In this document: positions 1-7,745 of the stretch, piece by piece
Position numbering within the stretch: position 1 is the first letter of the stretch
How the letters are laid out: each line of letters opens with the position of its first letter
Assembly: GCF_006542765.1 (NCBI RefSeq)
Contig: NZ_SKCD01000011.1
Location: forward strand, 434,001 to 498,000
Direction of reading: 5' to 3'
Source of the DNA: Paenibacillus luteus
GTDB lineage: Bacteria > Bacillota > Bacilli > Paenibacillales > Paenibacillaceae
DNA length: 64,000 bases
The notes under the pieces: generated by a model
Told to the model about the DNA's origin: nothing
What the model saw: only the letters and a program-made list of their open reading frames with translations
The model's database searches: none
Made by a program: the position numbers and the translations under genes

Positions 1-26
1 CACATCAAACTAGAGGAGGAACTTCG

Positions 27-665
27 ATGGCACAGCGTATTGCAAACATCATCATCCCAGACAGTAAACTCGCGATTGGCGCAGCAGAACTGCTTCGTGA
101 GCATGGTGATTCACTCTTATGGAACCATTCTCATCGCGTATTTTTATTTGGTGCTCTCCAAGGTGAAAGGAATAAGATTAAGTATGATGCTGAATTGCTC
201 TATATTAGCGCTTTGTTTCATGATTTGGGTTTGACAAAACAATATAGCAGCCCTGACAAACGCTTTGAAGTGGATGGTGCTAACGCAGCAAGAGACTATT
301 TGCGACAAAATGGCGTGCCTGAAGCATCTTCAAGTCTCGTATGGGATGCTATTGCACTTCATACTACAATTGGAATAGCACAATACAAAGAACCAGAAGT
401 AGCACTCATTTATTCGGGAGTAGGCTATGACGTCATGGGCGAAAATTTTGAGAGCATTACTGAAGATGTACGTAATACAGTGGTTAGCTCATTCCCACGA
501 AATAATTTTAAGAACAAAATATTGCCAGCCTTCCTTGAGGGCTTCAAACATAAGCCTGAAACCACATTCGGCAACATAAAAGCTGATGTCTGTGCTAGAT
601 TGCTCCCTGATTTCAAACCAACCAACTTCTGCGATTGCGTATTGCATTCTCCTTGGCAAGAATAA
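27..665 (+). CDS. HD-domain metal-dependent hydrolase
   Basis: A 212-residue protein of the HD hydrolase superfamily. The first metal-binding His lies in an NHSHR motif at about residues 33-37, and the HD pair is at residues 65-66 in FHDLGL. The layout resembles the cyanamide-hydratase-like/small HD group rather than HD-GYP, since no GYP motif is present. The substrate cannot be read from the sequence. The start is well supported: AGAGGAGG lies seven bases before the ATG. It appears to be a single gene, closed by a strong terminator 20 bases downstream. No signal peptide or membrane segment is seen, so a cytoplasmic enzyme is expected. The class is confident; the reaction is unknown. Confidence 0.8.
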   Translation: MAQRIANIIIPDSKLAIGAAELLREHGDSLLWNHSHRVFLFGALQGERNKIKYDAELLYISALFHDLGLTKQYSSPDKRFEVDGANAARDYLRQNGVPEASSSLVWDAIALHTTIGIAQYKEPEVALIYSGVGYDVMGENFESITEDVRNTVVSSFPRNNFKNKILPAFLEGFKHKPETTFGNIKADVCARLLPDFKPTNFCDCVLHSPWQE

Positions 666-685
666 TGATCTTTTCATTCATAAGA

Positions 686-730
686 AAGACAAGCAACCCC
701 AATCCTTCCGGTGGGGGTTGCTTGTCTTTT
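686..730 (+). terminator. Rho-independent terminator of the HD-domain gene
   Basis: A 15-bp perfect stem (686-700 with 714-728) is followed by a run of T. It lies directly behind the HD-domain gene. Confidence 0.88.
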
Positions 731-885
731 CTTCAATAGTTTATGTACATAAAATTCCCATTTGAGGGCTTGAGTAAACTGGGTAAACAACAATTATCAA
801 ATGTCTACGGTACAAACATCCAATCACAGCCCCGCGATCATGCATAAGCTACATCGTAGTCAAAATGCTTGGAGGTGAATGTCTA

Positions 886-996
886 ATGTCAGGATTTGTT
901 GGTGGTGCTAACAACAGTATTGGTTTCATTCTGGTACTGTTCATCTTATTGGTCATTATCTCTTGCAGCTGCGGTATTTTCGGTGGCGGTTACTAA
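886..996 (+). CDS. YjcZ-family small sporulation protein (copy 1)
   Basis: A 36-residue open frame. It begins MSGFVGG, has a hydrophobic helix of about 15 residues (FILVLFILLVII), then a Cys-containing SCSCG and a glycine-rich FGGGY tail. This is the layout of the YjcZ/YczN-type tiny membrane proteins made during Bacillales sporulation and often found as tandem copies. GGAGG lies 10 bases upstream of the ATG, exactly as in the second copy downstream. The function of the family is poorly known; a spore-membrane or coat role is inferred from the family. The gene is short, but conservation of two neighbouring copies makes it convincing. Confidence 0.88.
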   Translation: MSGFVGGANNSIGFILVLFILLVIISCSCGIFGGGY

Positions 997-1188
997 TAAC
1001 CGGCAAATGAAGGTTTTCAAGTAGCCTGCTCCTATGTTCAGACTACGGAATAACCCTAAATACTCTCCAAAAGATAATCATGCCTTTATAGCTGATTAAA
1101 TTCTCAATAAAGTGACGAAGTATTTTTTGGCTAATCCCACGAAACATTTCGAATAAATGAAATCTATACGTAAGGAGGTTGAATGAAA

Positions 1189-1305
1189 ATGTCCGGTTTT
1201 GTAGGTGGTGCTTTTACGAACACTGGTACCATTCTGGTGCTTTTCATTTTATTGGTGATTATCGCTTGTAGCTGTGGAATCTTCGGCGGCGGCTGTGGTT
1301 ACTAA
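1189..1305 (+). CDS. YjcZ-family small sporulation protein (copy 2)
   Basis: A 38-residue paralogue of the protein encoded 190 bases upstream. It shares MSGFVGGA, the ILVLFILLVII helix and CSCGIFGGG, but ends in GCGY with one extra Cys. AAGGAGG lies 10 bases before this ATG. A second in-frame ATG six bases upstream (1183) would add Met-Lys but sits only four bases from the ribosome site. The start chosen matches copy 1 in both sequence and spacing. The flanking intergenic sequence is not obviously repeated, so the duplication looks old and kept by selection. It ends before a shared terminator. Confidence 0.88.
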   Translation: MSGFVGGAFTNTGTILVLFILLVIIACSCGIFGGGCGY

Positions 1306-1360
1306 ATAATAAACCAAATCTCCTAAAAACACTCAGGCAGCTTCTCCACAGGAACCTCAC

Positions 1361-1388
1361 AAAAAGGCCCATACTTTGGGCCTTTTTG
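1361..1388 (+). terminator. Terminator after the YjcZ pair, possibly bidirectional
   Basis: A ten-bp perfect stem (1361-1370 with 1378-1387) carries A-tract and T-tract arms, so it could stop transcription from both sides. It lies between the tandem small genes and the leftward gene remnant. Confidence 0.8.
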
Positions 1389-1456
1389 CTATTTAAAACT
1401 CCGATATGAACTCCGTTTCCCTTGAGAATGGGTCGATGAGTGAGGTTTCCTCAGGT

Positions 1457-1747
1457 TCATTTAAAATAGTAATACAAATTCCCTTCATACTGTTTATCCA
1501 AGTTTTCTTTACTGTCAAAATAAACCTGCAAGCTGTCATTTGAATAATAATCAAATTCGTCATAATCCTTAACTACATGATTAAGCTCTGTTTTCAACTC
1601 TGCAGAAGTTCCATTGACCTTGTTGCGCTTGACGTCCGCATTCGTTAAATAAAAGACGTTTACACTGGAGAAGCGCCCAATGATATTCCATAGATTATGG
1701 CTATACAGCTTGGCTGCAAATCTGTCATGATGATCATGAAGACGAAT
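1457..1747 (-). pseudogene. Truncated, frameshifted remnant of an unrecognised protein
   Basis: Reading leftward, 96 sense codons are open up to a TGA at 1457-1459. The translation is protein-like: it begins IRLHDHHDRFAAKLYSHNLW and ends with a run rich in Asp, Tyr and Asn. There is no ATG/GTG/TTG start with a ribosome site, and an in-frame TGA at 1748-1750 closes the 5' end. Just upstream, another frame gives TIWEEGEFVF; joining this to HDHHDRFAAKL would make a smooth sequence, suggesting a frameshift near 1735-1745 plus loss of the 5' part. It follows a SUKH-family gene and may be the end of another immunity-like gene. The family was not recognised. Confidence 0.6.
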
Positions 1748-1779
1748 TCACCCTCTTCCCAAATGGTGTTAGTGCTCCA

Positions 1780-2502
1780 CTATTCCCAAAGCTCACAATG
1801 ATTTTGTAAGAGAAAAGATGAGATCTCATTAAACAAGTTTTGTTGATCTGCTTCGTAATGAACTGCAATTTCCCGGCCATTCGCGTAATTTAATCGCAAG
1901 CAGCCGCCTAATGAATGGATAAACAGCTTGCATGTATATTCGTTTTCAATAAGTAAGTCTGGTTTGTAGCGTTCTTTGCATAGAATGCCCAAATCAGGTA
2001 AGGCAGGGTATTCCGCATTTGGAGTAAAACAAAAAAAGACATGCTTTCTCGTGTCATTCCATGGTTCATAATAAGAAGATTCCGTATTTGAATTCCCATG
2101 CGCTCCCTGAAAGATCCGGTCCAAAGTCTCCGTATAGTCACCATCGCCAGATTGCTTTACTGTAATTTCATCAGAATGCCTGGGCAGCCAAACGATACCT
2201 TCGACATTCGGATGAACAGCCAGAAAGTCGCCATCAATCGTTGTGCCGATCGACACGCATTCCTTAATCTGCGGCTGTGTAATGGGACTGAATTCATCGT
2301 GCTCCCACAAATCATATTCTACAAATGGCTGTAAAACTCCCGGGTCTGGCAACTGCACGTTTAACCACCCCCGGTAAGTTCCCTGTCCATATTGACTAAG
2401 AAAACGGATGTAAGCCTCCGGAAGCTTAACCTGTGTTTCTTTCTCGACTACTTCCAACTGCTCCAACGGTATGGGATTCATTTTTAGTGATGAAATGTAC
2501 AT
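1780..2502 (-). CDS. SMI1/KNR4 (SUKH) family protein
   Basis: A 240-residue protein whose first half carries the SUKH signature: an amphipathic start (IPLEQLEVVEKETQVKLPEAY), then IRFLSQYGQGTYRGWLNV and a DFLAVHP...GIVWLPR strand region. SUKH proteins commonly act as immunity proteins against contact-dependent or polymorphic toxins, binding the toxin domain in the cytoplasm; the partner here is unknown. The C-terminal half (about 150-240) is less typical. The ATG overlaps the stop of the upstream membrane-protein gene (TGATG), indicating translational coupling. It is the last intact gene of a four-gene leftward set. Confidence 0.78.
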   Translation of the reverse strand: MYISSLKMNPIPLEQLEVVEKETQVKLPEAYIRFLSQYGQGTYRGWLNVQLPDPGVLQPFVEYDLWEHDEFSPITQPQIKECVSIGTTIDGDFLAVHPNVEGIVWLPRHSDEITVKQSGDGDYTETLDRIFQGAHGNSNTESSYYEPWNDTRKHVFFCFTPNAEYPALPDLGILCKERYKPDLLIENEYTCKLFIHSLGGCLRLNYANGREIAVHYEADQQNLFNEISSFLLQNHCELWE

Positions 2503-2987
2503 CAGCGGCCCTCCCTCCCTTCGTTCAAACTTACCTTATACATCTTCTGTACACCAGGCAGCATAGCAACAGCAATGATGATTATTCCCAGTGCCAGATA
2601 AATGAAATGGATGACTATAAATCGATCAATAATCAGGACTTGTATGGTAATCCATAAGATTAAAGCGATTCCCGAGTACACCGTAAAAGTCCAAGACCAA
2701 TGCATATTGGCAAATAGATTGCATTTTTCAGCAGAAGACCATGCCCACTGTTTATACAATCCCCAAGCGATAATTAATGGCATGACTCCAAACAGGGTTA
2801 CTAAGAACAAGCCCGGTATGAAATAATTGCTAAACCATGATTGCTCAATTAGGGATAGCGGCATATCCATTAGTTCGCCACTTGGATCTATAATCAGAAA
2901 GGAACCGCCAAACAACGCACCGACAGCTAAAAAAAGCTGAAGATCAATTAACAGGTTGGAGTGTTTCTTTTCTTTCGATCGGCTCAT
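2502..2987 (-). CDS. Four-helix integral membrane protein, unknown function
   Basis: A 161-residue protein with about four hydrophobic segments: roughly residues 14-33, 50-75, 95-118 and 120-143. It has a basic N-terminus (MSRSKEKKHS) and a charged C-terminal tail, so it is probably a small inner-membrane protein. No catalytic motif is visible and the family was not recognised. Its ATG overlaps the stop of the upstream 559-residue gene by four bases (ATGA), and its stop overlaps the SUKH gene start, so the three are almost certainly one transcript. By position it may be a membrane-located partner of the immunity-like proteins; that is inference only. Confidence 0.72.
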   Translation of the reverse strand: MSRSKEKKHSNLLIDLQLFLAVGALFGGSFLIIDPSGELMDMPLSLIEQSWFSNYFIPGLFLVTLFGVMPLIIAWGLYKQWAWSSAEKCNLFANMHWSWTFTVYSGIALILWITIQVLIIDRFIVIHFIYLALGIIIIAVAMLPGVQKMYKVSLNEGREGR

Positions 2988-4663
2988 CTAGCAGCAGTAA
3001 GCAAGAGCTGCGTCAGCCATTCATGCTTCTCCCCTTTGGCTTTGGCTGCAGATGTTTTGAGCTTGTTCGAACCACCCCAAATGGTATAAATGATATGCTC
3101 CGCTTGATGCCGCTGCAAAGCCGTCATTTCCTGTAACAACTGCGGTAAGATATTCTCTTCTTCCATTTGATCTTTAACCTTTAGCTTTATCGTATCGGTG
3201 CAATGCAGTAAACAAACGACAAGGGTTGAGAGGACATTTTCCGTAACGCCGTATTTTTCAATAAACGCTGCCGTAAATCCATTTTGAACAGACTGATGCT
3301 CGGTATCCACCATTTCCATGTAATCTTTAATCAACGGGAAATAGTCCTGATCTGCTAGACCAAGGCCAAAAACAGTAAACGTCCCCGGCATTGAGCATTT
3401 TTCACCTTCCGCATCCTCATACCACTCATATTCTCGCATCGCTGCACGTGCATATTGCTCCAGCAAAATTCTCAGCTCCTTATAGGCTAATGCATTAGCA
3501 AAGAAACGATGAGTGCCCGACTTTGCCAAACCTTTGATGGGTAGAAACTGCTTCTCACTGGACTTTAGCTTAATTTGGTAACTTGCAGGAAAGCCGCGTT
3601 CCAACAAATGAATAATAAAACGGAGTGCTTGAGCGTAACTCTCCTGCGCTTCCTTTCGTATAACGATCGTTATCGTAGAAAAAATATCGTTTGCTTTGCA
3701 TTCTACATTCTCATCATGATAATAAATCTCTTCTTTAGCAAAAGTTCCGCTGCCTTCCTTCTTCAGGAGAGAAGCTTTATCGCCACCAAGCTCTTCTGCT
3801 CGATTCAAAAACTCAATCCCCGTGTTTTTGCTATAGGCAGGCTCATATTTAATAATGGCTATCGCTGTATAGAATAGGAGTTCTAATGTAGAATGATCGA
3901 TCTCTTCAGAAATACCAGCGTTTTTTCTGATATAGGTTCTGGAATGCCACTCTTGTTCCTTAATCGTATAGTAACGAGGAAGAAATTGGTCCTCCACCCA
4001 GTTCTGCAGAGAACGGATGATATTGCCACGATGCTCCTCCAGACGCGACTTACTTACTTTGTTGAGCTCCAGCACTTTATTAAAGAGACCGACTACACGC
4101 TGTTGATCAAGCTTGGGAAATAGTTCTTGATCCAATAGATGCTTAGAGAGAAAAAAAGTTTCTAACGATTTGGTAGGCGTCTTGCCCTGATCGAGACATA
4201 TTTTTATATAATTCAATATACTCTCCAGTAGCAGCTGCTTCTTCTCCTCGTTAATGTACGTTACTAACGGTGTATTCACCTCGCCACCTTGAACGCGAAA
4301 CTTGCCCCAAAATACAAACTTATAATCAATTAACGTGGTTAGTTTCAAAGCATCCAGCTCCTGCATCACAAAAATGGCGAGCTGAGGCTTAATGAATTCA
4401 TGAATTATTTCCTTTGTCAATGATTCGACTGGTATTCCACAGCTGCTTTTAACCGATGGCTCCATAAAATCAAGATCAGAGTCATATATGCTTATTTCGC
4501 CTTCCCTATATTCCAAAAGGCCATAGTCATGAACGCCAACCTGCAGCTTCGTTCGACCGACAATTTTATTTGTATCCTTCTTGCTAAGAAGGTGAAACCA
4601 TTTGCCTATTTCCATCTTCATTTCATTTAATATATTCTCAAGTGAACCGAGTGCTGTCTCCAT
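2984..4663 (-). CDS. DUF6138-like protein (tentative family)
   Basis: A 559-residue soluble, mostly helical protein with no transmembrane segment, signal peptide or recognisable catalytic motif. Notable stretches are a charged start with LENILNEMKMEIGKWFHLL and a C-terminal part rich in Leu/Gln/Glu helices. Length and general look fit proteins labelled DUF6138 in Paenibacillus and Bacillus, which occur near SUKH and other immunity-type genes; the assignment is from memory and tentative. It starts about 70 bases after the end of the DUF6630-like gene and overlaps the membrane-protein gene, placing it second in a four-gene leftward operon. Enzymatic activity is not supported. Confidence 0.7.
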   Translation of the reverse strand: METALGSLENILNEMKMEIGKWFHLLSKKDTNKIVGRTKLQVGVHDYGLLEYREGEISIYDSDLDFMEPSVKSSCGIPVESLTKEIIHEFIKPQLAIFVMQELDALKLTTLIDYKFVFWGKFRVQGGEVNTPLVTYINEEKKQLLLESILNYIKICLDQGKTPTKSLETFFLSKHLLDQELFPKLDQQRVVGLFNKVLELNKVSKSRLEEHRGNIIRSLQNWVEDQFLPRYYTIKEQEWHSRTYIRKNAGISEEIDHSTLELLFYTAIAIIKYEPAYSKNTGIEFLNRAEELGGDKASLLKKEGSGTFAKEEIYYHDENVECKANDIFSTITIVIRKEAQESYAQALRFIIHLLERGFPASYQIKLKSSEKQFLPIKGLAKSGTHRFFANALAYKELRILLEQYARAAMREYEWYEDAEGEKCSMPGTFTVFGLGLADQDYFPLIKDYMEMVDTEHQSVQNGFTAAFIEKYGVTENVLSTLVVCLLHCTDTIKLKVKDQMEEENILPQLLQEMTALQRHQAEHIIYTIWGGSNKLKTSAAKAKGEKHEWLTQLLLTAAR

Positions 4664-4733
4664 GGTAAGCCGCCCTTCATTGCTATGTTATTGTGCTGCT
4701 TCTATCCTTCATCATGAGCCTCCTACAACTGTT

Positions 4734-5336
4734 TTATGAGCTGGCAAAATGGTCTGCGATTTGATAACCGGCCTTGGAAGCCAGACGTTTGATCCCAACC
4801 AGCTCCTCAAATGGCACGGTAATTAGAACATAAGAGTCGCTGTTGATATCCAAGCATGCAAGAGCAATATCGAAGTGCTTAAGCTTGTTTTTCATAAGTT
4901 CCAGTGCTTCGGCAGTAGGCAGTTCTTCAATAAAATCAAATTCGGACCAATCCATATCTTGCGGCAAGAGCTGCTTGCGTGCGATTAATTTTCTGGTCGT
5001 GTACAAAATGGTAGTGCTCTCTGATTTCCAGTCCACCTCTTCCGCCATACGCTCTTCTATTAGTGCATCTACCATTGCAATCCACGAAAGCTCTTCGAAC
5101 GGCGCACTAATTCCACGATCATCAAGCCGATCCTGCCATTTCTCGCAATAGGCGAGTGGTGACAGCAGTGACTCTTTAACTTCAAGAACAACGTCTTCAT
5201 TACCAGATGATAATTTGCGGCTGAGCGTAAGCAGCCCTTCGTGCCGTTCCTCTTCGTTCCTATATAGTCCATCGCTAGAATCAAGTGGCTCATCCTTGCT
5301 TAACCTCTTTTTTCGAAAAAAATCAAATATACCCAT
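4734..5336 (-). CDS. DUF6630-like protein (tentative), first gene of the immunity-like cluster
   Basis: A 200-residue acidic cytoplasmic protein. It starts with a basic MGIFDFFRKKR and ends with a compact alpha/beta region (DSYVLITVPFEELVGIKRLASKAGY) that resembles DUF6630 proteins found in toxin-immunity neighbourhoods. The LITVP strand followed by a helix and AGY is the most conserved-looking part. No catalytic residues are evident. It leads the leftward cluster that continues with the DUF6138-like, membrane and SUKH genes. AGGC lies shortly before the ATG, a weak ribosome site. The function is inferred only from the neighbourhood. Confidence 0.7.
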   Translation of the reverse strand: MGIFDFFRKKRLSKDEPLDSSDGLYRNEEERHEGLLTLSRKLSSGNEDVVLEVKESLLSPLAYCEKWQDRLDDRGISAPFEELSWIAMVDALIEERMAEEVDWKSESTTILYTTRKLIARKQLLPQDMDWSEFDFIEELPTAEALELMKNKLKHFDIALACLDINSDSYVLITVPFEELVGIKRLASKAGYQIADHFASS

Positions 5337-5423
5337 TCAATCATGCCTCCAGTTCAAAAGATATTCATGTCCTTTGTTCTATGGTTTAAGGTAATCTTCC
5401 GTTTAATTTCTTATTAAAAAAAT

Positions 5424-5450
5424 GCAAAAAGGCACCCTGTGTGGGTGCCT
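5424..5450 (-). terminator. Leftward terminator after the MocR gene
   Basis: On the minus strand an eight-bp GC-rich stem (5430-5437 with 5443-5450) is followed by a run of five T and then a second T-rich stretch. It lies about 130 bases downstream of the MocR regulator stop; 5451-5581 holds nothing else recognised. Confidence 0.8.
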
Positions 5451-5581
5451 GCGTCAATTCACAGCGATGGAACGCTTATTGTTCCCACGTTTAAAAACCT
5501 TTTCTAAATTTTATCCCATCGGCTTCCATATGACAATAAGCCTTATGATCGGTTTAATTTGTCATGTTAAAAGCTGTATAG

Positions 5582-6961
5582 TCAATTTAGTAAAACCGGC
5601 ATCCAGGCTTTTCTTAATAACTGCAAGCCGATTTCCATTTCTTTCTCTCTTACTCCTCCAAAACCTACGTAAACCTTGGCCTTGCTGCCAAAGGTGTTTC
5701 CAGATAAGTCTTGGCTGCCATATACGAGTACGCCTTCTTTCCGAGCTAATTCGATCAGCTCTTCCGCACTGCAATTAGCCGATATAGATAATTCAAGATG
5801 CAAGCCTGAGCCACTTGCTTCAACTTGTACGGAATCTGGCATAACGTCTTTGATTAGTTGGACGAGTGCATCATGCTTCAGCCGATATATTTTTCGCATT
5901 CGTCTCAAATGCCGATACCAATGACCACGTGAAATAAACAATTGCATTGCCCATTGGTCAATTCGCGAAGGGGGAGTTAACATCTTATCCAACGTTTGCA
6001 ATTTAAATAATAACTTGGTAGGCAAGACCATATAATTTATGCGCAAAGCAGGCGTGAATACCTTTGAGAAGGATCCAATATAGATGACAACGCCTTTTTT
6101 GTCCAAACCTTGAAGCGAGGGGATCGGTTTGCCTGACAGCCGAAGCTCCCCATCATAATCATCCTCAATGATATACCCTTTATTCTCTGCGGCCCAATGC
6201 AGCAATTCCTGTCTGATCCCGTAGGGCAATGGCTCTCCAGTCGGACGGTGTGAAGGTGTAACGTACAGAGTGCGAAGGTCATGACATGAACATTCTTCTT
6301 CCAATTGCTTGCCCGTCTGCATGGATACGGGAATGGGATGAAGCCCGTTTTGTTCAAATGCTTGTCTCACTTGAGCAATGCCAGCCTTCTCGATTCCGAC
6401 GCTTGTTTCTCCCTCCAACAGTCTGGAAAGCAGCTGAATGCTATAGGAAATGCCATTCCCAACGACGATCTGTTCAGGAGAACATACTACGCCTCGTGAA
6501 TGCTGTAAATACTGCGCCAAGCTGGTTCTCAAGGTATATTCACCCCGTGGATCGCCATATTGGTGAATGAATTGACTATTTTGTGAAAGGGCTTCTCCTG
6601 CTATGGACTTCCAAATACGGATCGGGAAGGAATCACCGTCCACCGTCAATAGACTGAAATCAATGAGAGTTTTCTTATCCGTCTCCATTATTTCGGTACT
6701 GTACTCTTCCGATTTGAGGCTGGCAGACATTGTAGCAGGATTTGTTGCAAGCAGGACACTCGGATTGATAACAACTAAACCGGACCTCTCTTTGCTAGCC
6801 ACATAACCTTCCTCCAATAAAAGATGATAGGCCGTCTCAATTGTCGTTTTGCTTATGTTTAATTGTTGCTTAAGCGAGCGGATGGATGGCAGCTTCATAC
6901 CGTCTTGCAAGATTCCCTCTTGAATTAAGGAACGTATATGAAGATATAATTGCAAATACAA
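5582..6961 (-). CDS. MocR-family regulator (GntR wHTH fused to PLP aminotransferase-like domain)
   Basis: A 459-residue transcription factor. Residues 1-67 form a GntR winged helix (LPSIRSLKQQLNISKTT); residues 95-455 form a fold-type I aminotransferase domain. The PLP lysine is K300 in GSFSKVF, with the EDDYDGELR motif at 266-274. MocR proteins sense PLP or amino-compound adducts and usually control a divergent gene, here the DJ-1/PfpI gene at 7130. The TTG start at 6961 has no ribosome site. The frame is open further upstream, and a GGAGGG lies six bases before an ATC codon at 6995-6997, which would add a typical MocR N-terminus (ELAITFHAYEPL). The true start may therefore be non-canonical or mutated. 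Confidence 0.9.
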   Translation of the reverse strand: MYLQLYLHIRSLIQEGILQDGMKLPSIRSLKQQLNISKTTIETAYHLLLEEGYVASKERSGLVVINPSVLLATNPATMSASLKSEEYSTEIMETDKKTLIDFSLLTVDGDSFPIRIWKSIAGEALSQNSQFIHQYGDPRGEYTLRTSLAQYLQHSRGVVCSPEQIVVGNGISYSIQLLSRLLEGETSVGIEKAGIAQVRQAFEQNGLHPIPVSMQTGKQLEEECSCHDLRTLYVTPSHRPTGEPLPYGIRQELLHWAAENKGYIIEDDYDGELRLSGKPIPSLQGLDKKGVVIYIGSFSKVFTPALRINYMVLPTKLLFKLQTLDKMLTPPSRIDQWAMQLFISRGHWYRHLRRMRKIYRLKHDALVQLIKDVMPDSVQVEASGSGLHLELSISANCSAEELIELARKEGVLVYGSQDLSGNTFGSKAKVYVGFGGVREKEMEIGLQLLRKAWMPVLLN

Positions 6962-7129
6962 AGGTTCGTAAGCGTGAAACGTAATAGCCAGCTCGATATG
7001 GCACCCTCCTCATCTGACCTTGGAATAAATATTGAATCTAATCCTTATTATCAGGTCAATCTCGTTATAAACTTTATCATAAATAACAGCATCTTGGTTA
7101 TTAAATAAAAGTAACAAGGAGATCAAAAG

Positions 7130-7696
7130 ATGAAAATGGCCTTTATTTTATTTGACGATATGACAACTTTAGATTTTGCAGGATTTCATAATGCAGTGAC
7201 TTGGTTAAAGAAACTTAATTTAATGGAAAATCTAACTTGGGACTTTTGTTCGAATGAAAGAAAGATTAAAGATGATCGAGGGATGAGCATCAACATAGAC
7301 CGTGTCATGCCAAATCTGGCTTCGTATGACTTGATCTTTATTCCAGGTGGCAAAGCCACTAGAGAATTAATTCACGACATTATTTTTATGAACTGGATCA
7401 GAACTGCAATTGCCGTAGAGTACAAAGTGTCAGTATGCACAGGAGCGCTTCTGCTCGGTGCCGCTGGATTCACTAAAAATAAAACAATCACTACCAACCC
7501 ATTAGCTTTAGATCTAGTAAAACCTTATTGCAAAGAAGTCGTTAGCGTCCGCGCTATGCGGGATGGCGATATTGTGACTGGGGGAGGCATTACAGCATCG
7601 ATCGATTTGGGATTGTTTTTTATTGAGTCTATCACAAATAAAGAAATAGCTAAGGAGGTACAACGATATATGGACTATCCTTATTACAACCTTTAA
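7130..7696 (+). CDS. DJ-1/PfpI superfamily protein
   Basis: A 188-residue class I glutamine-amidotransferase-like protein. The nucleophilic elbow is VCTGALLLG, with Cys103 in the position of the DJ-1/PfpI catalytic cysteine. The early strand MAFILFDDMTTLDFAGF and the IPGGKATREL loop are typical. The family includes chaperone/deglycase-like proteins, isonitrile hydratases and regulator domains; no AraC domain is attached here, and the substrate is unknown. AAGGAG lies eight bases before the ATG. The gene is divergent from a MocR regulator with 169 bases between (from the annotated TTG start), so it is a likely regulatory target. Confidence 0.87.
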   Translation: MKMAFILFDDMTTLDFAGFHNAVTWLKKLNLMENLTWDFCSNERKIKDDRGMSINIDRVMPNLASYDLIFIPGGKATRELIHDIIFMNWIRTAIAVEYKVSVCTGALLLGAAGFTKNKTITTNPLALDLVKPYCKEVVSVRAMRDGDIVTGGGITASIDLGLFFIESITNKEIAKEVQRYMDYPYYNL

Positions 7697-7712
7697 CGAT
7701 TTAAGTTGCAGC

Positions 7713-7745
7713 AAAGCCATCCCATAAGCAGGATGGCTTTGTTCT
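7713..7745. terminator. Terminator between convergent genes
   Basis: A ten-bp stem (7713-7722 with 7731-7740) has A-rich and T-rich flanks. It sits between the DJ-1/PfpI gene and the convergent HD-GYP gene and could serve both. Confidence 0.8.
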
